Shown here one piece after another: positions 44,561 to 55,570 of a stretch of DNA of 64,000 nt. The DNA comes from Mesorhabditis belari (taxonomy: Eukaryota; Nematoda; Chromadorea; Rhabditida; Rhabditidae). Under the pieces are notes generated by a model. That model was given only the letters and a program-made list of their open reading frames with translations, searched no databases and was not told the origin of the DNA. Within the stretch, counting starts at the first letter, position 1; the number at the start of each line of letters is the position of its first letter. Both the position numbers and the translations under genes were made by a program. The DNA lies in assembly GCA_958450365.1 (NCBI GenBank), contig CAUEEP010000289.1, positions 310,001 to 374,000 of the forward strand. Direction: 5' to 3'.

Positions 44561-47546
44561 CTATGGATACGATGCGTCAAAATCGATCAAGATCAGCTTT
44601 CCGTTTTCGGTTCGGTCTCGCGATATAATTGAACATAGGAGAAATGTTTCGGTTGCGAAGAGATGCCGAAACCAACTGCCAGCCTGAAGACGAACGAGGT
44701 CACGAACAAAGATACCTGAAAACCACAAAAATTCTCGTATAGTTGATAAAAAATTAATAACAGAATACTTACCCTGAAAATAGCTTTAAACTTGAATAGT
44801 TAACGAGTCAAATCATGTAGCTAATAAATTCTACTTTAGAAGAAAACTTGAACTCTGGACAAATTTGCTTATCTTATAGCCTACATTACTAGGTAATTTA
44901 GTACAACATACCTTTATCCACATCCCACAGCTTGACCCAGCCATCGTAAGAACTTGACACCAAAAGCCCCGAGTCGAGCAATCGCAATGAAGCGATATTG
45001 AACGTGTGACCATTTGCGTCTTGCAGGCGATGAATGCATGAACCACCCTCACGAATGTCCCAAACCTAAAGAAAAGGAAGTAGTTGTCCTACGATTGATT
45101 AAACGTACCCCAACGTCCGAGCCGGTATAGCAGGCGACCAAACTGTTTCCGCGAAGTTGCATGCCACAGTAGGGCCTTTCATGACTGATAAGAATTGCGA
45201 TGCATGCTAAATGAAACAAATATAGATGACATTGCAACAAAATAGCAACCAAGCAAAACCCACTTCCTCTTCGCACATCCCAGACGCGCATCGTTCCATC
45301 CTGACTTCCCGAGACGACAAGATCGCGCTCCGGCTCAAACTAAAACAGAATCCTGATTAAAGCCTAAAATTGACAATTCAACTCACCAAAAGTGAAAGGA
45401 CTGGTTTCGTGTGACCCGTCAGCGTGTGCAAACACTCCCCAGTCTGTACATTCCAAACCTTATAGAATACAATAAAATTGAAAAAAATACATTGCAAACC
45501 TTTACAGTAAAATCATAGGCACCAGACACAACCCGCTTTCCATCAAATTGTACACACGAAACCTGAAATTTACTTTGCTTAGGCTATAACTTTGATACAC
45601 GTACCGTCTCTAAGTGACCAGCCAAAATGTGAAGGCATTTCCCGTCGGCAATGCCCCAGACTCGGAGCGTTTGATCCGACGATCCAGAAACAAGACTAAA
45701 ACATTATGATTTTAGCTAAAGCACCAAATTTAGATAACTCACGTTGTGCCATGTAGACTTATGCAGTAAACAATACTCGTATGCCCCTGGAGAACATGAC
45801 GCTGTACACCGGTTTGACCACACCAAACGCGCACCGTTCGATCAGTCGAACCACTTAAATAATGCAATAGCCTTTGTTGTCACAAGTACTTTTGTCTAGA
45901 AAATTGTTAGCTTCTTTGACAACACTTATCAGTTGCACTAGCTAGAGCCTATTCACTAACCTGACAATGTATTTGCCATCATCGCTCACTTGGGACGTAT
46001 AAACAGCACCCATATGGCCAGTTAGAGTGAAAGACGGCTAAATTAAGACATACAATAATAATTAAACGAAACAAACTTGAGCATCATCAACATTCCAGAT
46101 CCGCAACGTATTACCTTTTGAACCAGTAACGATACGACCAGACTGAACTTGTAGATGATCGACCGCATTATCATCGCGAGCCTAAAACAATTTTTATAGC
46201 CAAAACATTTGTTTAAACCTTTTGGACAGTGCTTGCTTGAATCGCTCGGGCGCGCCAATTGGAAATGATTCGCTGCTTCCGCAAGTACAACGACTTCCAT
46301 GGCGATCGCCCATAACACCTAGAAAAAATTTAACTCAGCAACAAGTTCCGTCACTCACTGTCCATATGCGATCTCGCGTTCTCGTCGATTCTGGTGTGCT
46401 TCTTGAAGGTCCATATGTGAGAAGATTGTGATTCCCGCTTCCTCATTTGCTCGATTCGTCGCCCAGCCTCCGAGAAAACGAAAACTGAACAAAAAGAAGC
46501 TAGTGACAAGCTTGTGACGAATCCTCTAATAATCGTGTTTTTAAATGTCATCCAGTTCATCGAAACAAAAATTATATTTTGTTTGCTGTAGAATTAATAA
46601 CAGTATCATCCTATACATTAGAAGTGTAAGATCTAGTTTAATATAAATCTATCAGACATGTATTGAGTTGGGGAGAATGAGTCGGCGCCGAAAATCAAAA
46701 AAATGTCTGAAACTTCTAGCAGACTTCGTCAAATAATATGCGTTTGTAGAATGGTTAACTAATTCTCTACAAAATGACATTTAAAAGAAAATTCAAACAG
46801 CGCCTCCGCTCAAGAAAAAGCCATTTTTTCACATCAAAATCTACAAACTGTCATCTAGAAAAAACCATTGGTGGGATCTTCCTGCAAATTTGGCAACTTA
46901 AGTAATTGAATGTGCTTTATCTTTTTTATATAAACACCAAAGAAGGTTTATGTGAAAGAAACTGTTCAAATGATGAGTCGGACTCTGCCATTTTAACCAG
47001 CTGCGTTTGGAAGTTCATAAACTCCACGAAAGAAAAGCTTTGTGGAATCTCTCAAAAGTCATTTTGTAGAGAAATAGTGGATCCTTTTGATGAAACCAAA
47101 CGTATGTTTAAAGAAGGCTTTATGTGTGCAAAAAGTCCCTTTAAAGTTTGGCGCCGACTCATTCTCCCCAACCCAATATTTTTAAATTTTATATCATTTG
47201 CTCAAAACTGTAACACACCTTGGCGCATCAAATTTCACATATCCTTTCTCCAAACATTTCTTTCGCCACGTCCGATCATCTTCACAAATTCGCTGCCACG
47301 TCCGCGAAACGCCAGCACAAACCGTCAAATCGCACGGTGTCAAATAGCCGATGATGCGATAAGCAACCTAAAAATAAACAATTAATCCCATAAACTTCAA
47401 AAAACAAACCTCCACTGGCAACTGTGACAAGAAATCCTTTTGGAACAATGGTTGGATGAGATGCCTGAATTTGAAAATTTCACTGTTTAAGGTCAATTTC
47501 TTTACTCTTCGAGTTGAGTCTTGCTGCTCTCCGGCTTGTCCGACAT
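44561..47546 (-). CDS. sel-10-like: F-box/WD40 protein, FBXW7/SEL-10-like (copy at 44.6-47.5 kb, MITE in intron)
   Basis: Start MSDKPESSK at 47546, [19 protein letters not shown]-box [19 protein letters not shown], linker [20 protein letters not shown], full propeller and the tail [14 protein letters not shown] to [15 protein letters not shown]. The intron after the F-box exon is enlarged by the 514-bp element at 46663-47176. One blade has VWGIADG for VWDIADG and the blade 3 loop reads SIVYCISLHG. No frame break was found. It sits tail to tail with the 37.1-kb gene across 5 kb. Confidence 0.85.
46663..47176. mobile_element. 514-bp MITE with TA target duplication
   Basis: Terminal inverted repeats of about 27 bp (TTGRGTTGGGGAGAATGAGT, then CGGCGCC) are flanked by TA at 46661-46662 and 47177-47178. 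The empty site is visible in the sister genes (ATGTATTTTTAAAT, near 8705). Inside, TCTCTACAAAATGAC recurs in inverted order, so the arms extend inward in diverged form. TA duplication and TIRs fit a Tc1/mariner-type non-autonomous element. The 159-residue open frame across its right end is not supported. Confidence 0.92.
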
Positions 47547-47844
47547 CTCCCCTAAATGAAAAATTTCAGCAGAGATAACACTATAAATAAGAAAACGAAA
47601 AACCCCTGAGCCAAATACTACTACTAGCTACCGTAAATATTGTAATGGTACCGCAGCCATTACAATGAATGAAAGCTTTCCAATGAAATAAGTTGATAGC
47701 TGTTCTAGAAACAGAGATCTGCATGTTCAAACCTTAGCATGCCGTTTGTTGCATCGATAAAATCGATAAGCAAGTCTACCCGTAGGGTAAGGATGAGGTA
47801 CTATTAGAGTATTAGAGATAAGCCTACTAAAAGAATTGGCCAGA

Positions 47845-48009
47845 ATGAATTTTATCGCAAAAAGTCTCATTAAATACACGAAAGGGGCGCGTTTTAGAAC
47901 TCGCCATCAAAAGGCCTACGGTAGAATGTACACAAAACCATACTTTGTGGTTCCAGTTTTCAGAAAGCTCCATTCCATTGCGCTTTTTAGCGCTTCACCA
48001 ACAAAATAA
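47845..48009 (+). other. Short ORF family, intact copy
   Basis: MNFIAKSLIKYTKGARFRTR, then HQKAYGRMYTKPYFVVPVFR and ending SASPTK-stop, 54 codons. It is the cleanest copy and is read away from the 44.6-kb FBXW7-like gene, so a shared bidirectional promoter is possible. No known domain. Confidence 0.4.
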
Positions 48010-48179
48010 CCTTTAGTGCACCATCTCGTAGATAAGGTTAGGTTTATCAGCAGAATTGAAAAGACGCTGGGGTGTTGAAGCTGCGGGCGGCGAAGATTTA
48101 CGGGTATTTAACCTGAAGGGGGCGAAGAATTTTTTATTCGTCATATTCAGCCGCAGAGCTTGCAATTTATCAAACTCGA

Positions 48180-48352
48180 AATCGTGGTGAAAGCGTCCTC
48201 GAATACCCTTGTCACAAGAATGGGCGCATGAATTGTACAAGACGCAGAAATCCTTGATATGTAAGGTGATATCGGCGACGAAATGTCTCATCAGAAAGTT
48301 GGAATTTCGTGATCTGATCGACTCGGCGATAGAAAATTCGCTGCCTCATTCA
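48180..48352 (-). mobile_element. Harbinger transposase N-terminal fragment
   Basis: The minus strand carries the FRRRYHLTYQGFLRLVQF-type segment in the same position before the membrane-protein exon as in other units. No HTH or DDE domain remains. Confidence 0.5.
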
Positions 48353-48430
48353 TAAAAAAGAAATTAAATCAAGAAAAGGAAGAATTTTAGCTATAAAAGC
48401 AAAAACCTAAAAAAAGATCTTTGCTTCTAG

Positions 48431-48902
48431 ATCTCTTCCTGCTCTATTTCGCGTACAAAACCCGAAAAAATAACCTGGAATGGAGGAAATGGCTTTGGTT
48501 GCTGGTATCGGGGATTATTTTCACAATTGGTATTCCGGCGGCCGGGATAACTCTATTGGTTATCCATTGGAATGATATTAATTGGGAGCTTTTGACCTTG
48601 AGTTTCTTCTATATTTCTATCATAATATATGCTTGTGGTTTTTGCAAAAGATCCAAAAGATTCTCCTTTTTTGGTTTATGAGCTTTCTCAGCTAGAGTTT
48701 TCACTCTCAATTTTTGTAAATTTCTATAAATAGTCAAAATCTTCTTTTTTTATTACGGTATTAATTCGCATTTCCTTTCCGCAGTTTTATCCAATTCTCG
48801 GCCGATATCCTTTATCTTTTGAAATCCACGTTTCATCGTGGGAATGCCCCGTTTCAGCGTGAATAAACGACGAGAAAACGTGGGTGGCATTGTGCACGTT
48901 GA
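48431..48902 (+). CDS. Small multi-pass membrane protein, best-preserved copy (f), partial
   Basis: After an acceptor (GCTTCTAG) the frame reads DLFLLYFAYKTRKNN, then WLWLLVSGIIFTIGIPAAGI and LLTLSFFYISIIIYA, giving three hydrophobic segments. In sister copies a donor follows IIYA (GCGGGTAGT), and a last exon (LFAFPFPQFYPI region, ending WHCAR-stop) begins after TTATTACAG. Here the donor is changed and the acceptor reads TTATTACGG, so splicing to the last exon is doubtful and the frame may end FFGL-stop. Six copies occur (10.6, 17.7, 20.8, 29.2, 42.0, 48.4 kb), each damaged differently. I do not recognise the family; the upstream exon may be the PPPY exon. Confidence 0.5.
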
Positions 48903-49388
48903 GCACTGAGAAATTTTCATCTGTCGTAGGTGATTATGAAAGAAATATTTTTTTGGTAAATCTTTCTAGTAGGTCAACCCTTTAATGTATAAAGGCAATA
49001 CTATATCATTTTGATCAGGGCTGTATGCTGGATGGATCATCCACTGTATGCTGGATGGGTTTACTCCCATTCAAATGAGTTTAGTTTAGAACGAGGGATC
49101 TTCGAAACATGCGGCCTTATCATGTCGAATAATGATTTTTCTCTTTGAGGTCTTTTCTTGAGATTTGACTGACTTGTTAAGTCAGCATTTGATTTCGCAA
49201 AACAAGCAGACAAGCAGACAAGACAAGCAAAACAAGCAGAGAAACATTTTCTTTTTTAAACATTTTCTGATAAAAGACAGATTTATACTAAAATGTGGCT
49301 GAAATAAAGTTTGTTAAGACATAAATAAATAGGAAATTGCACAGAAATGATGGGTTTTTTTTGTTCGAAAATCGGAAATAATAATTTT

Positions 49389-52300
49389 TCAACCCTGTAG
49401 ACAATGCTCTCCGCCACAGAAACGAGCTGATCTGAAAAAAAGAATGATTTGTAAGGAAACTTGAAAGAAAAAGTGATTCCTGAGATTGAAAAGATCTCTT
49501 TTAAATCGCTAAAGTAAATCAAAGTTTGACTTTATCTTTAATTTTCTCCTTTTCCCACCTTTCCACCATGGCGTCAATCAAATTGTTAACGAAATCGAAG
49601 CCGATTTTGAGCTGACCAGAAGCCGTTCCAGTTGTATCAGCAATTACCTAAATTACCTTTTTTAAGAAAAAAAGCTGAACAACTAAGATAAACCTTTCTA
49701 CATCCAACATTCAACAACGCTTCCATCCCAAGATTTTGACCAGCCGGCTTCTTTCTGATACAAGTAGACAAGGCTGAGTCGATCACTGTCACCCAGTCGT
49801 TCACGGGAGTGATCCTAGAGTGATCAGTAAGTTGAATTAGGACTGTAAACTTGATGAAAACCAAGTTTATTCCAAAAGCCAATAGAATAACAATTAGATT
49901 ACAGTTAACGGCATAACATTTAGTTGATTCTGTGTTGATTTCTATTGATTTACGCCAATCTAGAGTTCCCAGAGGCTATTCGATCCATTTTCAGGAAAAT
50001 TCAGCGTTGAAATGAGTTGGTTTCAAATTTTTTGGCCGATCTGGAGCGCACAGAAGGCTGGAGAAGATCTTAAAATAATCACTAACATGTGTTTTTTGAT
50101 GGCTGCAACACAGACGTCGACCTTCGAAGATGAGCCGATCACTGGGCCACGAGACGAGCCGGAAAGCAGCTGGAAATTATCATGTGACTTTCAGAATCGC
50201 TTATGGATCTTTCAAAAAGTCCTCTCACCTCATTGAAAACCTCTGAGATCGAGGCGATGCGTTGCTTGAGCTCTTCTCGAGTTTCATGGATGCAACCACA
50301 GACGGCATTGCGTGTGGCTGGGATCTGGGTGGCACACGACCCAACGGCGAGCCGGGAATCGCAATTGGCAATAACTGGAAGTGAGGGTTACGGTAGCTGA
50401 GCCGCAAAATAGCGTCGTATAATGAACTAGATGTTTTTCAGCCAAAAACAATTCATTTTTTTAAGGCTACGGTGGCTAGGGTGTAAAATATCCTTTTAAA
50501 GCCCAATTAAAGTTAGTTTTGTGAGTTTTAATGCTAGTCTACGATTCCAGACACCAACTTTGACAATGGTTCTCCAAGTAGCCGGCAAATGGGCTTCGCA
50601 GGCAGCGTCTGAAATTAAATTATAGCTTTTGAGCATATTTGCTTACGATAGCTTTCACTAAACGCAATAAAACCAGTAAAACATTAATTTATTCCAAATT
50701 TCTAACAAAAACATCTGTTTTTCATTTTTGCCGTTGGCAATTTAAAGTTTTTCGTGTTTTTCTCAGCACAAACTCTTGGATTTTGACTATAGTGACCGTC
50801 ATTCGATGCAGAATGAAATTGCAACTCGAATGACACCAAAATCAACTCCAAATGTAATATCCACGCAAAATTACAAGGCAAAAAGTTAAGCCCGCCCACA
50901 ATGAACGTCCCTTAACCTTTTGCCTCATAACTTAGCGCAGATATTACATTTAGAGTAGTTTTTGGTGTGATTCGATGCGTAATTTCATTCTGCGTCAAAT
51001 GACAGTTAATATAGTCAAAGTCGAAGCGTTGGTGCTGAGAAAAACTTTAGATTGCCAACGGCAAAAAAAGAAAAAAACAGATGTTTTTGTTAATTCATTC
51101 ATTCAATAACATTCAATCAACGAGAATTTTCCAATTTCTTGACTCACTTGCTGTTCTCAGCTCGGCTCGGCTTTCTCTCTCCACAAAACGAGAGCCGTGA
51201 GTGCACCAAAATATGATCGGAAATCGATTGGATCCTAGAAAAAGCTTTTTTAAAAACAATTGCTTTCCAAACGAATCAATAAGTATTTTAAAAAAATGCT
51301 TTCGGAAGTTTTTCTTAAGTTTCATATGGGAAATCATCTAATCTGAGGAAATTTTGATCCCTTTTGAGACAGAAAAACATTTCTATCGAATAAAACAAAT
51401 GAAATTTGAGTAGTTTTTTGGAAAGGCTATTCTGTTTTTGGTTTGTGAAATGCAGAGATAGATTTTAAGATTTAATGTCGTCTCGTTATCAATTTCTTTC
51501 ACTTACACGTCATCTTTGAACTCGAAAGATCCTTCTTCTAAATCGGGAATGTCGGGAACGCCGGCGAAATTCGCGATTTTCTTTGACAAACAGACGTTCG
51601 CTTCACGAGCAATTGCTGAAAAGGAAAAAGGAAAAGTACAGGAGTTGGAAAAAGGGAAGATCAAAAACTTGTGCACAGCCGGGACTCGAACCCGCGACCT
51701 TTCGCTTACCGGCCAACTGTGCTAATCATTACACTACAAAGTACTCGATTTTCCTGACTCCAGAGTAAGTTAAGTCAGGCTCGGAAAGAAAAAACAAAAG
51801 GAAACAAACCGACCAGCCGAAAAGCCGCCTATCCGGTTAACCGCGGACTTTTCGGCCCGGTTTCCATGTCCCTGTGGCTCAGCCGGGAGCGTGCCTTTCT
51901 ATAACCCCCATGGTCCGGGTTCGACTCTCGGCTGTGTCATGGCTTTTGATCTTTTAAAAAAAACGATTTATGAGATGCACAACTACAACGAAGTCTAACC
52001 CTAATAAGCTAAAAATTATGTAAATCGGCTCACGTGAAGCCGAGAACTCAAACAAACCGATAAATGAAAGACAAACGAACAGACAGACGCACCTCTTTTA
52101 TATAGTTAATAACAAAACTCTTAATCAAAACGGTTAAACGAAGCCAGGTCGTAAAAAATGAAACTTACACCTAAAATGAATAGCTCTAATCGATTCGCCG
52201 ACCCTGAAAACCCCAGTAGACAAATTTCTAGTTGAATCTCTTCTTTTTGTGTCATTCACAAAGGAAAAGAAGGAAATTGCTTTTTGTTCTCTGTGCGCGT

Positions 52301-54167
52301 GCACAATCGCTCAAAATCTGGCATATCGGTTTGGTCTCAAAAGCTTTTGGAGGGAAATGACTGGCCGATTTCACCGTTTTGTTGGGGTCAAATTTAGATG
52401 TATTTTTGCTCAATCTTTATCCATTTAAGATCTTCCCAAAGCAAGCTTTGACTTAGGCACAAACCTTTTGTGATCTCTTGTCGAATGCATTTCTGATCGT
52501 CGGCTGGTGTGGCTTTGATCGCTTTGATGGCACCGGCAGCGAACTGGAATCGGATTTGTACTGTAGGACACTAGCTGGGTACTGTAGGGGTCTGGTTGGG
52601 TACCTTAGGGTTGCAGTTGGGTACTGTAGGGCTGTAGCCGGGTACTGTAGGACAGTAGCCGGGTACTGTAGGACAGTAGCTGGATACTGTAGGACAGTAG
52701 CTGGGTACTGTAGGACACTAGCTGGGTACTGTAGGACACTAGCTGGTTACTGTAGGACACTAGCTGGGCTCTGTAGGACTGTAGTTGAGTACTCTAGGGC
52801 TTTAGGACTGTAGCTGGGTACTGTAGAACAGTAGTTGGGTACTGTAGTTACCGTAAGAAGCTACCGTAAGAAGATTTAAGAACTTTATCGAGATCCAGAT
52901 CAAGACCAGAATAAACCTTTCCAATTTTCAAAAACACAAACCGTTCGGCAAATCGTGCAATCTCTCAATGGACCGTTTCGATCCCAAGCTGGCTAGAATT
53001 TACGTTTTTTTTTCAATCTTTTTCAAATCCCACTTTCTCTAAATCAGCTCCAGTCAGCACGCATTTCTCATGACGATTCCCATCATCGATATTTGACGCG
53101 AAACAAGCCTAGAAAGTTTCTTCTTCTCAACTTCTTCTACTTGCTGTCTTTTCTTGTTGTCTTTTCTTGCTAGCTTTATTTCTTTTACCTGCACGGCTCT
53201 TTTCGAATCTTCTCGCAGCTCTTCTTCATATCCTTTGTAATCCTGATCGAGTGAGTGCTGGAAAAAGAACAAAAACTTAAGTTAACTTTAATATTAAGCA
53301 CCATATTTGCAATTTTGATTTAAATTTTCATTGAAAAGTCGTTTTGTAGTCGTTTCGACTACAGAAAAGACCGAATTTGCTTAATTTTGTCTGTTGTCTT
53401 TTTCTGTCTCAATCTACTATTGAAATTTGTTTATTTTTTTACTGTTATATCTTAAATTGCTTAAATTATTGCTTTCATTCTGTTTTAAGACAAATCTTCG
53501 TCTTGTTCTTTATCGATTTTACTTAAATCTTTACGCATTTTAGTCTAGCTATTGAATTCATGCAAGTAAATCGTTTTATTGCCTTGAAATTATAAATTAT
53601 ATAATATTTCTTAATAATTAAGTCAAATTTGAATGCTTTAAAAGGAAAGAGACTTTTAAAAAGCATTAACGACTTTTAAAAAGCATTAACTAACGTTTAT
53701 TTTTCTCGTTTAAATTTGAAAATTAGAAATTTGATGCTCAAGAAAGTCTTTTCACTTTTTCTCATTATTTTTATGTTTTTGTGTTCTTTTTATGCATAAA
53801 TAGCCATAGTAAAAGTATAAAAATTGATTTTTTTTAATGAATTTTGACTTTAGACTTTTTAAATTTAGCTAAATTTAGCTTAAAAAGCTGAATTTTTATT
53901 GATAATCACCGAAATTTGGAAATCTAGAGTAATTTCTTAAAGTTTAAACGTTTTTCCGCACAAACCTTGATACACTGAAGGTATTGCCCGAAAACGTTTC
54001 TCGTCCCGATATGCGACGTGCAATCCTGGGCGTTTAGTATGCACACCTAAAGCTTCTCTTCGTTTTTTCTGAGTCTATTGGAATAAATGGAATGAAATAT
54101 TGAAAAATTCGGCCATTCTGGAACGCACCACTGAGATCCCGAGCAAGGCGGCCGCCCGTAGAAGCAT
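49389..54167 (-). CDS. Secreted cysteine-containing protein, unknown family (complete gene)
   Basis: The minus-strand exon chain starts with a signal peptide ([13 protein letters not shown] at 54167, spliced to VCILNAQ, then [20 protein letters not shown] near 53968-54044). It continues [20 protein letters not shown] (53190-53260), [20 protein letters not shown] (52465-52540), [20 protein letters not shown] (51514-51617) and an exon near 51125-51210 (SRAELRTA). Then come [18 protein letters not shown] (50550-50610), [20 protein letters not shown] (50240-50385), [18 protein letters not shown] (49690-49820), [18 protein letters not shown] (49560-49650) and an end [13 protein letters not shown] at 49389. 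About 290 residues, mostly helical with scattered Cys. All checked junctions keep frame except the one into the 51.1-kb exon, which I could not fix. The 3' half is duplicated at 18.7 kb. Confidence 0.65.
50703..51092. mobile_element. 390-bp palindromic foldback element in intron
   Basis: Two arms of roughly 190 bp are imperfect reverse complements (TAACAAAAACATCTGTTTTT at each end) around a centre near 50897. Matching blocks include GCCGTTGGCAAT, TTTTTCTCAGCAC, AATGAAATT and AAATGTAATATC. It lies inside an intron of the secreted-protein gene. Non-autonomous foldback/MITE; the target duplication is not clear. Confidence 0.85.
51674..51740 (-). pseudogene. tRNA-like relic
   Basis: The minus strand has D-arm-like GTGTAATGATTAGCAC and T-arm GCGGGTTCGAGTCCCGG. 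The acceptor strands and the anticodon stem do not pair. Probably a tRNA pseudogene or SINE head. Confidence 0.6.
51870..51945 (+). pseudogene. tRNA-like relic
   Basis: A-box GTGGCTCAGCCGGGAG and T-arm CCGGGTTCGACTCTCGG (five pairs, one G-T). The anticodon stem is not formed (CTTTC against CCCAT). It lies about 130 bp from the previous relic in opposite orientation. Confidence 0.55.
52557..52850. repeat. 21-bp minisatellite (TACTGTAGGACACTAGCTGGG)
   Basis: About 13 imperfect copies with variants GGACAGTAGC and GGACACTAGC. It abuts the acceptor of the [10 protein letters not shown] exon of the secreted-protein gene. The plus-strand open frame rich in GYCRT follows the repeat and is not coding. 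Confidence 0.9.
53270..53960. other. AT-rich intron of the secreted-protein gene
   Basis: Very AT-rich with short direct repeats (GACTTTTAAAAAGCATTAAC twice at 53650-53690). No exon seen. Confidence 0.5.
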
Positions 54168-55570
54168 TTCTGAAAATTGGGGATTGTGAGCTGGGAGCTG
54201 GAGGGGAAAACCATCAAAAATGTGAAATTTGAAAGAAACTAAAGTTGATTCGGGCAAACTGGATGACATTTCGAAAGCTGAATCTTTTAAACAACAGAAA
54301 AAAAAAGCTTAAAAACTCAAGTCGAACTCAGTTTTTGTTCAAAAGGTTGTTGTCAAAAAATTGCAAATTTGCCTAAAATTATCAAATCCTAAAAACTCTT
54401 TCGCTAAATTTCCCCGATGACATCCAGATCGAAAGAAAATCGCAAAATTTTCAGCAATTCTTTTAGCAAATTTCAGGAAAAAGTCGAAGCTATGAACGCA
54501 ACGTTGCTCAAATTTTTTAAACTGTCAAAATCAAAAAAATTCTTTCCTAAATTTCCTCGATGACCTCCAGATCGAAAGAAAATCGCAAAATTTTGCTTAA
54601 ATCTTTGGAAAAACAAATCAAAAATGATGAGAAATCGAAAGAGTGGAGAACTGGGTCGAAATTGGCGGACAAATGATAAGGAAAAGAGGCTGAGATCTCG
54701 CAAATGACACGATTATCCCTAAAATTGGAGCTCAATTCAAGGATTTTGCGATTTTGGGCGGTGATTGGGGGTGTGAAAATTGGGGTGAGCTGGTAGGGGG
54801 GAAAGGGGGTCGGCTGCTGGAGCTGGAGAAGAGAAGCCACCCATTTTCGGGGTTGGCAAAGAGCTTTCCCAGCTCCGGACCGGCTTTAATCGTCGATCTG
54901 GATCGCACAATAACGATTGCGTTGACTTGGGATAATGTTTGAATAAGGTACAAAAATTTGTCAGGAAATGTAGAAATTTTTGAAAAATTTAAAATGCAAA
55001 TTTTGGGTTTTAGCTGAAAACGTTAAAGTAAGGCTTTAGATTGGCCTAGTGTCTGACAGAATCGCCAAAAATATTGAAATTCGATGCTCATAAGGCTCGG
55101 AGGGCTTTAAAACTGAACCAAGTCAATTCCAAGTGAAGACAAGTCCGTATTTCGTTGAAAACGTTAAAGTAAGGCTTTAGATTAGCCTAGTGCCTGCCAG
55201 AATCGCCAAAAATATCGAAATTCGATGTTGGTAAAGCTCGGAGGGCTTTAAAATGGAGCCAAGTCAATTCCAAGTCTTTCCGAGCTTTATAGTTCCATTT
55301 TTCTCAAATCTTACAGCAAGAAGTTCGCCAAACTCGTTAGACTAGTCTCGTTCTAGTTGTCGGGGTGAAAGGAAATTCTTTAATGTCATTCTATTATCAT
55401 TATCATCATCATGAGTCACGTATTTTCGATCCAAAAAGACAAATGCAAAGACAAAGACAAATGAAAAAAGAAAAAACAAAAAAGCGCACAAACAACAGAA
55501 ATCATAAATTGGTGTTAGTCTATGCTTTTTTGATTTAAACCAAAAGCTTGTTGTCGAAAAGAATATGATC
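54168..55570. other. Upstream region of the secreted-protein gene; repeats, no gene
   Basis: Contains the inverted copy of the 143-bp repeat (54404-54590), a G-rich tract (54750-54830) and two direct copies (about 54990-55110 and 55150-55280) of a unit with GTTAAAGTAAGGCTTTAGAT. Open frames on both strands across the G-rich tract are low-complexity, and I do not call them. Confidence 0.45.
54404..54590. repeat. Inverted, diverged copy of the 143-bp repeat at 2955-3270
   Basis: CCCCGATGACATCCAGATCG followed by GAAAGAAAATCGCAAAATTT is the reverse complement of the unit at 3 kb, with the GCAACGTTGCTC block retained at 54500. Confidence 0.8.

Noticed and set aside
46906..47385. 159-residue plus-strand open frame
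   Set aside because: It starts inside the MITE and runs through its terminal repeat into the antisense of an F-box exon. No homology and no splice logic.
48013..48291. 92-residue minus-strand frame (MRHFVADITLHIKDFC)
   Set aside because: It is an alternative frame of the Harbinger transposase exon plus flank; the FRRRYHLTYQGFLRLVQF frame has the family support.
51674..51945. Two functional tRNA genes
   Set aside because: A- and B-box sequences are good but acceptor and anticodon stems do not pair; called as relics instead.
52478..52813. Open frame with GYCRT repeats, looking like a repeat protein
   Set aside because: The repeat is the translation of the 21-bp minisatellite on the strand opposite to the supported exon of the secreted-protein gene.
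54732..54953. Proline/serine-rich minus frame and glycine-rich plus frame over the G-rich tract
   Set aside because: Both follow from base composition of the same tract; no splice sites, no second copy to compare.
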